Shown piece by piece: positions 56,410 to 64,000 of a stretch of 64,000 nucleotides of DNA. This stretch comes from Muricea muricata (Eukaryota; Cnidaria; Anthozoa; Malacalcyonacea; Plexauridae). Position 1 is the first letter of the stretch. Each line of letters starts with the position of its first letter. Below the pieces are notes generated by a model. The model had not been told where the DNA came from. It saw nothing but the letters and a program-made list of their open reading frames with translations, and made no database searches. The translations under genes and the position numbers were made by a program. The DNA lies in NCBI GenBank assembly GCA_963855995.1, contig OY979716.1:54822281-54886280 (forward strand), read 5' to 3'.

Positions 56410-56965
56410 AAGTACAGAGGTTCAACCTGTTGTGATCCAAATTTGATTGGATATTGGTATTTGCAACATACCTTTAAGACTAAAAAGATTGCATCTTACC
56501 TTTGACTTGACAAAGGTACAGAAACTGGAACAGTGGCAACAATTCATGCCTTTTTGTGTGCCAGTACAGTTGTGATGGAGAACCATGTGACACTATCTGT
56601 ATGGCCCATCAACATCCAACCAGGTTAGTAGATCAAATGAAACATATTACAGTAAGGTTGGCCAAGACTTCATAAAAAGTCAGCCACATGAGAAACTTTT
56701 TAATTTCTATAATGTCATTTCCAACATCCGTATTATGTCACATTATTTGTGATAGATTGAACTTGTAAACACAGTATCTCCTATATACGTTAGATTGGAT
56801 GCTGGTGGAAAGACATTCATGAACATTTGGAGAAATACTTCAAAAGAAACCCTTGGGTGGCTGAAAGACAATCAGCATTATGAACCTGATAATGAAACTG
56901 ACACATAAATGAACTTATGGAATACAATTAAACAATAGAATTAAGACTTAATTAAAATACTTTAA
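56410..56965. other. No gene supported
   Basis: Plus-strand fragments GTVATIHAFLCASTVVMENH near 56540 and HEHLEKYFKRNPWVAERQSA near 56830 look coding but are short, out of frame with each other and unmatched. Confidence 0.3.
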
Positions 56966-57178
56966 TTATTTAGACCAATACTGGCATTTCTTTTCATTCC
57001 AATATTGCAAAAGCAGATTGATATCTTCAAAGAAAGAATGTGGAATAGACATCGGATCTGTCGCCAAAAAACACCAATCTCTCCCAAGGTGTGCCAAACC
57101 ATATTTATAATTTCCCAGAAGAACATGGTTTAGAAGAATGTAGTACGGAATCAGGATCGGTTTGTTTGTTTTTGCCAC
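56966..57178 (-). CDS. Unrecognised 70-codon open frame
   Basis: Reads MAKTNKPILIPYYILLNHVL, GNYKYGLAHLGRDWCFLATD and a Trp-containing acidic tail. Coding-like composition, no known motif. It lies 3' of the alpha-kinase fossil on the same strand and might be its last exon or part of another lost element. Confidence 0.25.
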   Translation of the reverse strand: MAKTNKPILIPYYILLNHVLLGNYKYGLAHLGRDWCFLATDPMSIPHSFFEDINLLLQYWNEKKCQYWSK

Positions 57179-57282
57179 GTAAAAATTAAATTTAATTCAT
57201 TAGGGACTAGAGAAAATCCATGGACTGAAGGAAAGCCTTTATTTAACTGAAAGAGAACTTTTCCTTATAAATATAGTTTAAA

Positions 57283-57880
57283 TCAAAGAGCTGCACTAGT
57301 TTGCACAACTTGTTACAAACATGATGAACTACAACAAAGTTATCAGTAGCAGTCTTTGACAGATTTCCAGCACAAAATATCACCTCGCCTTCTTCAACCA
57401 ATTCTGATAATGCATTCTCTGGATCATAGAGCTTTTTCACAACATCGGATATTCACGAGCATCAGCTTCCAATTGGACTTTTCGAATGAGAAACGTGCTA
57501 AACATTCTGCTTTCATGCCATTCTTGCTATTCTCATTATCTTCAAGGAGTCCCACTGTTGTTAAAGAACTTAACAAAGGATCCTAGGGTGAATTCTTCAA
57601 TGGTTATAAACTTATGGTTATCGATAATTTTCCCCAAATAAATTTCTTGGAACATCATTATTTGTCCAAATTCATCTTCACACTTCAGTTCCGACACTCT
57701 CTTAGCTGATTGACAACAAAAATTTTCTGCCAGGGTGTGTGCATTTGTACTACATCTCTAGTGTGGCTTTCAGGCATTTCCTTCATGTCTTCAATGACTT
57801 GTAGTGTGCTCTGAAGGTACTTCTTCGTTGAGAACATTATTTCTGTCTATTTCTGGTCTTGTTTCTAGATGGGTAATATG
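57283..57880 (-). pseudogene. Alpha-kinase domain fossil
   Basis: Blocks from right to left: EDEFGQIMMFQEIYLGKIID near 57660, FTLGSFVKFFNNSGT near 57560 (the alpha-kinase NNNxG-like loop), AECLARFSFEKSNWKLMLVN near 57480, KKLYDPENALSE near 57420, and EGEVIFCAGNLSKTATDNFV ending HHVCNKLCKLVQL near 57290. The last block is the diagnostic GNL...F...H.CN..C alpha-kinase zinc site. The core DIQGVG-like segment is garbled and at least three frameshifts are present, so no kinase would be made. Alpha-kinases are atypical Ser/Thr kinases, expanded in some cnidarians as I remember. Confidence 0.7.
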
Positions 57881-58623
57881 CTTCACAGGGCAATCTTAAA
57901 GGGAGCTAAAGATCTTTCCAAATAATTGACCTATTAAATAGGCCTAAATATAATAGCCCATTTGGGAGCTCATTTGTTAAAATAATATGATGACAGTAAA
58001 TAATGTGTTTTAAGTTTTGATGTCTTGACAAACTATTGTATGTACAGTGGTTAAAGACACATTACCTGAGGCAAAAGGTTATCTGGAAATATTTAATTCC
58101 ACTCCACTTTTGACCATGTCATCTAAGATATGCTAAATTTAAATATGTCAATCATAGAGCTGGACTGTTCAATTTTTTCCTTAGCTTCAACATTTTAACC
58201 ACAGATTCACTTTTTGGATAGACTTCCGATGCCGTGGTTATTGCTAATGAAGAAATAGAATGAACTGGTCCCGACTGCTGCAATTGTGCTTGTCCTGACA
58301 GGCTTCACTTTATTGAATATCGCCCAAGCTATTTGCATGAACAAAATGCATGTGAAAGACTTTCTGGTCAGGAAGTTACCCAATGGTCCAAAAGGAAGGA
58401 CCCTGTTAACCGCCAAAACGTCGCAAACGAGATCAACTGACTCTTTCAGTTCAACGAAATGCTGCTTGCAGGCTTCAAAAACATAATAGCAAACATGCAA
58501 ATATATTAAAATATAATATGAATATTATTGAAATAATATGAAAGTGTTATACCAAATTCCCAAATGTAATGTGAACTTGATTCATATTAATCTGACACTG
58601 CAGAGAACAATAAAAAATTCGTT
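57881..58623. other. Mostly non-coding; one unrecognised minus-strand frame
   Basis: A minus frame at 58207-58500 contains YYVFEACKQHFVELKESVDL and VCDVLAVNRVLPFGPLG, coding-like but unmatched; it is upstream of the alpha-kinase fossil on the same strand and might be its N-terminal exon. The rest is AT-rich. Confidence 0.3.
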
Positions 58624-58694
58624 GTCTCGAGCAGTATTCAAACTCGCATCTTCAGGTTTCAAAACTGCCGCTCTACCAATTGAGCTATCGAGCC
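58624..58694 (-). pseudogene. tRNA-like fossil, 71 nt
   Basis: On the minus strand: 7-bp acceptor stem GGCTCGA / TCGAGAC with one mismatch, an intact D arm with A box (TAGCTCAATTGGTAGAGC), a weak anticodon arm with loop TTTGAAA (anticodon TGA) and a degraded T arm (GCGAGTTTGAATACTGC). A type-I fold with a Ser anticodon and poor T stem argues against a working tRNA; a SINE head or pseudogene is likelier. Confidence 0.5.
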
Positions 58695-58810
58695 AACTGG
58701 GATTGGTAGCGAGTGTTGTCCAATTTAAGTGCACAAAATATTTTCGTGACGACTTAATGCCTGTCTTTGAGGATGCACAATGCTTCAATTCTGTTTCAGA
58801 ACCATCCTGA

Positions 58811-59468
58811 GAGATTTAAAAAGTACAATCTTGGCAAAAAACTAATGACACACGAAGAATTATTCATTAATGCTCATTTCTATGCCCCCTCCCCCTTGCA
58901 ATGTTGATTCCCGAATTGAGAAAACATGCTATGTTACTTGCCAATTCATCTGGAAATAGCTTGACACCAATATATTACAGTGTTCAACCAACATTGTCCG
59001 GGGGAAAGGGGGATTTGAAACATTTCACATGTTTGCTTAAGGTGTTTCATTGACTTTTTACCAAGATTGTCTGATATTATTGTTTCAAGACACTTGCAAT
59101 GATTTAATATTTTTGCATAGTATCATGTATATAGTATCAAATTAAGAGACTAGTAGTACGTTGCCACTAAATTCTAATTTTTGAAAAAGGCAAGCGAAGA
59201 CTGGGTGCGAGTTCTAAAAAAATTCAAAATGGAGGTAAATTTAAAAAGTAGAAGATGTAAACAATCATAAAGGTTTGTACTAATACAACATTTAAACACA
59301 TAATCAGTAAAATTTTATCAATCTATTCTATGGAATTTTACCTGCTGACAATTTAAATTGAGAGGAATTGTTAAATGTTTATGCGTAAGTCGTTTGTTTA
59401 CATTTAATGAAAATACATGACATTGCAGTCTCATTGACAACTTGTAGTGACACTACCAGCCTTTAACG
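58811..59468. other. No gene seen
   Basis: AT-rich spacer before the Rep-like fossil, with a C-rich run near 58886 (CCCCCTCCCCC). Confidence 0.35.
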
Positions 59469-60090
59469 ATGACCTTCACCGCTCCAAGAAATACACGATC
59501 TGTCTATTTAGTTACGTATTCTCAGGCAAATTTCGAAACTGTCCTAAGCAGGACAGACTTTGCAACTCTTGTGAAGGAGGCCTTTGAGAATACAAGTGAA
59601 CAGAACACATTAGTACAACAGTGGTGCTGCTGCAGAGAAGAACACCAAGATGGAAATCCACGCTACCATGTTGCTATCAAATTAAACATGTAGAGAAGAT
59701 GGTCCTCTGTGCACAAATTATTGTCAAAAAATACAACATTCAAGTCAATTTCTCCGATGCACCAGGCAACTATTACGAGGCATGGAAATTCGGCGCAGAA
59801 GTCATTACCAGTGCCAACCATCCTGACTTTAGTAGAGCCTCTTGAAGAACAGCTGCTAGATCCCAAAAGCAAGCTGCTGCCAAGTCAAAACCTTATGCCC
59901 ATCTTCCAGGAAAAGGCAAAAGGCATTTGATGCTTCGGATCTTCATCACGTTGTCATGAAAAATAATATTTAAACTAAGACTGAACTTTTGTATTTTGCA
60001 AGTAAACGGATGGAAGAAGGCCAAAAGGATGTTGCCTTATATGTCTTAAACAATACACCTCGGGTTATGAAAGCAATGCAAACTTGCTGA
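59469..60090 (+). pseudogene. HUH endonuclease (Rep-like) fragment, transposon- or virus-derived
   Basis: Starts MTFTAPRNTRSVYLVTYSQA, then QQWCCCREEHQDGNPRYHVA, where the usual H-x-H of the HUH motif has Arg in place of the first His, and NIQVNFSDAPGNYYEAWKF followed by NHPDFSRAS near 59840. A further block near 59930-60070 (TKTELLYFASKRMEEGQKDV) matches the linker that follows the endonuclease in the cnidarian Rep-like family I know, whose next domain is an SF3 helicase. The helicase is absent. Frame changes near 59690, 59850 and 59990, plus stops. Such Rep proteins nick and join single-stranded DNA for rolling-circle replication. Clearly inactive. Confidence 0.6.
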
Positions 60091-60690
60091 ACCGCGGCTG
60101 CATATGCTGCTTTCATTGCTGGTTTCTGCGGACGCCTCAATTACTTTATCAGAACAACACCAAATTAATTGATACCAGCTATCACAGATGATCCTGTCGT
60201 ATGCTCTGAAGAACGGGTGTTGCTGTTGCTGCCTGTCAAGTTGGGTGGTCTTGGTATTCCAATCTTTGCGGAATGCTGTAAGACAGAAAAACAAAATTCC
60301 TTGTTGGTCTGTAGTCAGCAAGCTGCCTCCATTGTTACTCCGAACAGTGCAGACAACACCCAACTTCCTCCAGGAGAAAACTATAGAGAAAGAATTGCCT
60401 GTGAGAAAGGAGAGATGCAGAAAGCGAAACTGGAACAACTTAAAGCACATATGTCTAAGGAGCAAGTTCGTGCTAATGATATCGCCCAGATGAAAGGCTC
60501 CTTGAGCTGGTTGACAGCCTTGCCCATAAAGAAAGAAGGTTATGTTTTAAGTAAGCGGCAGTTCTTCGATGCTTTGGCATTACGCTATTTGATGTACCAG
60601 ACTGATCGCAAAGTTAACGGGAGTAGACAACCCGTTTATATCACTTGTAGTGGTCGTGAAGTATATCTTCCTGTACGATTTCAAAGTTGA
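60091..60690 (+). pseudogene. Reverse-transcriptase C-terminal region of an unassigned retroelement
   Basis: Reads AAAYAAFIAGFCGRLNYFIR, IPAITDDPVVCSEERVLLLL, PVKLGGLGIPIFAECCKTEK and, near 60490-60560, MKGSLSWLTALPIKKEGYVL then FFDALALRYLMYQTDR. These are blocks of the C-terminal part of an RT family frequent in corals and other invertebrates (LP-x-RLGGLG and KG-x-S-x-WL-x-LP motifs). A stop near 60166 splits it. The polymerase core is missing; the fragment starts directly after the Rep-like fragment with no visible boundary. Confidence 0.55.
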
Positions 60691-61884
60691 AGAGAAGAAA
60701 ATTGGTATTGACATTCATTGGCATAGAAATAGTATCAATATTAAATTTTCTTCTGGATGTTGTAAGAACATAACAGTATTGGGACATCTAGACATTCTAT
60801 TATAGTTATGAATATTTGATAAGTCTTTATTCTGTTTTATGCGTGCATTAATCATATGGAGGGCAAAATTACTAAAATATATATGATTGGCTAATATCTC
60901 CGAGAAAGAGTATAGTAGCGAAGTTATGTTAAAATTAACCTATTTTCCCTATTTCCAAGGAAGTTAATAGCTTTACTATATCAGAGATGTGTTCAAAATT
61001 ATTATTATTCACTTAGTATTGACATAGTCGATTTTTACATTTGGATTATATTATCCAATCATGTGTTAATGTTGCCATCTATTTATTTTGTTTGTTTCGA
61101 GGTTTCAAGGCAATTAGGGCAAACAACATGCAGTCACAATAGGATTAACTAACAAAGAGTGCTCTTAGACAATAGATCTATTTTCTATTTATGTCTTGGA
61201 CAGTGAACTGAAAATACAGTGTAACTTTTAGTTCAATGGTCTTGGAAACTATATATATACACAATGACGCTATGAGCGATGATAATTACAACGACGTTGC
61301 TTGCAATACGGACCTCTCACTCAGCCAACTGCAAATATTAGACATTGTTCAATGATTTTATTAAAACATCACTTTTAAACATTATTACATCCACTTTGAT
61401 ATATATCACATCACTTAGTTTTTCGCCAAGGAGAGTCCCCCAAAAATGGCGAATTAAGTCTTGGTGAGAAAGGCTAATTAATTGGTTTGATCAAATATTT
61501 GAGAATGTTACAACTTACTAAACTAAGGAACCTGCAAGGTGGGGATTGCTGCGGCTTGCGGGTATTAAAAGCAAACAAGTGTAGAATATAAGGCACATGA
61601 CAACATGATCCGCAAAATTGCATATAATGTCCTTTGAATGTTCCTGTTTCCTTTGGCACAAGTGACGAATCATAGAGGCAGGAAGTAATCACTCATTTCT
61701 AATTTAAATTACTCATGTATTCATCAACTATTGCAAATGAATTGGGTTCCCGCATGTGAGGATCGTGATCAAATGAATTAATACAATATTTTAGGTTTGT
61801 AACTTTTAATATTTTAGGTTCATGCTTGTAGCAAACTGACTCAAAAGTTGTAGCGAAACGACTTTGTAGCGAAACGACCGGATA
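60691..61884. other. No gene seen
   Basis: About 1.2 kb of AT-rich sequence. The word AGCGAAACGAC occurs twice in tandem near 61851-61880. Confidence 0.4.
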
Positions 61885-62330
61885 CCAATAAAATACCTGT
61901 CTGATCTGTTTGAGGCATATTTGATTGGGTTGTAGTTGCAGAAACTTTTGCTGTAAAAAATCAAAGGATATTTAGTATATCAGTATTACAAGTATATTTA
62001 CTGGAAAAAATATAATATATATTTGACTTAAAAGTGGAGGATTAAGCAATTAGCTTCCAATTTCCCTTGTGGGACTGTCAATTTGTCAGAAATGATGATC
62101 ATTTTGAAGTGAAAGGGTTTGATTTAAAATACCTGTGTGATCTTTTTGCAGCCTATTTGATTGTGTTGTATTTGCAGAAACTTTTGCTGTATTAAATCAA
62201 AAGGATATTTAATATCAGCATTTTCAATACAAATATATTTATATAAAATATAAACTAGAATTAATCTTAGAAGTAGAGGATTAGGCGATTAGCTTTCAAT
62301 TTCCCAAGTTGGACTGTCAATGTTTTTTTA
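61885..62330. repeat. About 240-bp tandem duplication
   Basis: Two diverged copies share AAATACCTGT(C/G)TGATCT, TTTGATTG(G/T)GTTGTA, GCAGAAACTTTTGCTGTA, AGTGGAGGATTAAGC/AGTAGAGGATTAGGC and GGACTGTCAAT. The first runs about 61890-62090, the second about 62128-62320. AG dinucleotides after TTGCAG could be splice acceptors of a duplicated exon, but no open frame is kept. Confidence 0.75.
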
Positions 62331-62569
62331 GCATACAAAACCACTACCACTACCATTCCTTAAAACATTATTTAAAGACATTTACAAAAAAAGACTTTAC
62401 TAATCTTCACATTTATGGGACTTGGCCGAAGCAATATCGGGAAATAAATTCGAGCAATATACGCACTTGAAACAAAGCTTTTTTAAGTCCGCCATTTTGA
62501 AAACATAATCCTGCTTAAATTTTAATTCGGGACGATAGGGCCCAGTAAAATTGCGTAGATTCCTGTGTT
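62331..62569. other. No gene seen
   Basis: AT-rich spacer; nothing recognised. Confidence 0.3.
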
Positions 62570-62612
62570 CTGTTCTGCTGCCCCAACTAAAAAGTCGGGG
62601 CAGTCAGAACAG
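62570..62612. repeat. Hairpin CTGTTCTG-CTGCCCC
   Basis: CTGTTCTGCTGCCCC pairs with GGGGCAGTCAGAACAG around the loop AACTAAAAAGTC, a stem of about 14 pairs with one bulge. CGAACAG words recur just downstream. Confidence 0.6.
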
Positions 62613-62635
62613 TTCCGAACAGTCATGTGACCGTG

Positions 62636-62662
62636 TTCCATTCCATTCCATTCCATTCCATT
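62636..62662. repeat. (TTCCA)n microsatellite
   Basis: Five consecutive TTCCA units. Confidence 0.9.
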
Positions 62663-63009
62663 AGTGTTCTAAGAATCCGGAGTACTCCGAACAGTAAATG
62701 GAGCACCTAGCCAGTATATTATGACAGTTCATTTACATATTATTGTATACTTACCAGTCCATAACAAATATGGTGCTATATTAATATGATTTTATTTCAC
62801 CATTACAGGAATCCAGTCTGGAACAGTTCACTGCTTTGGAATCGCTAAAACTCCTGCCAAATTTTAAACTTCTGCAAATTTCTTAACATTTTATGAAAAA
62901 TTTCCTCGCAAATTCCTTTGTTTTGATTTAACAACAGTGGTAGGTATACACAGGAAAATTTCTGAAATTCCCATTTGGGAAAATGTTGGAAAATTTCCCA
63001 TTTTAGAGA

Positions 63010-63560
63010 ATTTAAAGGATCAATGTTTTCCTTTTTTTGGGAAAATATTGGAATTTTTTCCCCAAAGTTGGATTTAATCTGGAAATATTTTCCTCAGATA
63101 TACAGTAAGTGGGAATCCAATGTGAATTTTCCCATCATTGGGAAAATGTAGGGCAAAATTTTTCAATCAGATTCCCAATGTGGAAACAAATGGGAAATAA
63201 TTTCCATGCACGGGAAATTGCTGGGACAAAAAATTCCTCTTTTGTGAAAATATTGGAATCTTTTTTCCCAATGTTGGATTTAATCTGGGAATAGTTTTCC
63301 CAAATTTCCGGTAATTGGGAATCCAATGTGAATTTTCCCATTTTTGGGAAAATATAGGGACGAAATTTTTCAATAAGATTCCCAATATGGAAAAGAATGG
63401 GAAATAATTTTCATTCGTGGGAAATTGCTTGGACAAAAATAAAGGAATGAACTTGTTTTATCAGATCCCTATAAGGTGGAAAAAATGTGGGAAAAAATTC
63501 TCATTCATTGGAAGTTGATGGGATAACATATTCCTTTCCAGGGAAGATATTGGTTTATTT
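63010..63560. repeat. About 210-bp tandem repeat rich in GGGAA/TTCCC
   Basis: Two full copies (about 63010-63235 and 63236-63440) and a partial third. Shared words: GTTGGATTTAATCTGG, GTGGGAATCCAATGTGAATT-like, TTTTCCCA, GGGAAATAATTT and GGGAAATTGCT. Inverted GGGAAAA / TTTTCCC words inside each unit allow hairpins. Open frames through it are by-products. Confidence 0.85.
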
Positions 63561-63721
63561 TGCATAGATTTAATGATGGAAAAAAGCTAAGATAATACAT
63601 ACCAACTGCAAAATTATCAAATTCATTTAAAACTTTCCTTTTCATTACAGAGTAATCACAAAACCCCATCTATAATAAGGTTATATAATAAGGTGTTCAT
63701 GTCAAGTACGTCAATCTTTAA

Positions 63722-64000
63722 TTACAATGACTTTTTCCAAGTCGATGGGCTGTTCCAATGCCCTTCTGCAATACCAATTATTGATTGCCAATCCACAGTG
63801 TTTCTTGCACCTCTACCAGGAGTATCCCTAACATAAATACTGTCTTGACGGTTTCTAATAAAGAAAAAAATATCCACTGTCTTTGCTTCAAAATCAACAC
63901 TTTGGATGTGGCCATGCCAGATATCTTCATTAGACTCTCCTTGAATAAGTACCATGTCTCCAACTTTGGGATATATGGGTATGATTAATTCATAAGGAAC
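63722..64000 (-). CDS. C-terminal part of an unrecognised protein, runs off the window
   Basis: From base 64000 leftward the frame is open to TAA-type stop at 63722: VPYELIIPIYPKVGDMVLIQ, then DIWHGHIQSVDFEAKTVDIF, DSIYVRDTPGRGARNTVDWQ and SIIGIAEGHWN. The G-D-x-V-L-I ... W-x-G-x-I ... D pattern suggests a small beta-barrel (Tudor/BAH-like) module. I have seen similar tails in cnidarian transposon-linked proteins, but I do not assign a family. The frame is intact as far as it goes. Confidence 0.5.
   Translation of the reverse strand, partial: VPYELIIPIYPKVGDMVLIQGESNEDIWHGHIQSVDFEAKTVDIFFFIRNRQDSIYVRDTPGRGARNTVDWQSIIGIAEGHWNSPSTWKKSL

Noticed and set aside
63109-63436. Overlapping frames of 61-89 codons on both strands
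   Set aside because: They read through the GGGAA/TTCCC tandem repeat and change frame with it.

Overview
This window reads as invertebrate metazoan nuclear DNA, most likely cnidarian (coral or anemone type), and almost all of it is transposable elements inserted into one another. The grounds are AT-rich sequence, short GT-AG introns, and a repertoire I associate with such genomes: BEL/Pao, DIRS-like gag, CR1-like LINE, P-like THAP transposase, PIF/Harbinger, piggyBac, Ginger-like integrase, Tc1, HUH-Rep-like and alpha-kinase fossils. I see no intact host gene, rRNA or CRISPR array. The organism call is inference from family repertoire, not from a marker gene.

Layout. 1-0.9 kb: DIRS-like gag (-), one in-frame stop. 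1.45-18.4 kb: one TIR-bounded DNA element (about 4.4 kb before insertions) with two convergent genes: a five-exon DDE integrase (+) and a RING/U-box-like zinc-finger protein (-). A 3.56-kb TTAA-flanked element sits at the 3' splice site of integrase intron 3, a 0.4-kb MITE lies in the RING gene, and a young BEL retrotransposon (9.54-18.12 kb, 1,234-bp LTRs, perfect GTCCC target duplication) lies in the inner end of the right TIR. 18.5-20.5 kb: CR1-like LINE fragment (-). 20.6-22.3 kb: a palindromic minisatellite with copies facing each other. 22.4-25 kb: mariner-type MITEs and a 56-bp palindrome. 25.4-27.9 kb: Harbinger (-) and piggyBac (+) fossils.

28.0-41.9 kb: an 80-bp satellite split by two two-gene DNA transposons inserted almost side by side. 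The first (28.96-35.02 kb, 131-bp TIRs, likely 9-bp target duplication) has a RecQ-type helicase (+) and an unassigned multi-exon transposase (-) whose coding ends overlap by 26 bp. The second (35.04-41.69 kb) has a THAP P-like transposase (-) and a C2H2 partner gene (+). 42.3-50.8 kb: a Ginger-like integrase fossil, a second P-like copy split by a Harbinger element (Myb-like gene plus internally deleted transposase), and a P2X7-C-like zinc-domain gene fossil. 50.8-52.4 kb: Tc1-like element with IR/DR ends. 52.4-64 kb: hairpin MITEs, an RPA-like OB-fold gene fossil, an alpha-kinase fossil, a tRNA-like fossil, a HUH-Rep-like fragment joined to a reverse-transcriptase tail, GGGAA-rich tandem repeats, and a partial gene at the right edge.

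The common theme is DNA transposons that pair a recombinase with a second protein (RING, RecQ helicase, C2H2, Myb-like) on the opposite strand, arranged convergently where complete enough to judge (the Harbinger pair is also tail to tail). Most copies are broken by frameshifts, stops or later insertions, so most gene calls are fossils. The insertion order can be read directly from the nesting.
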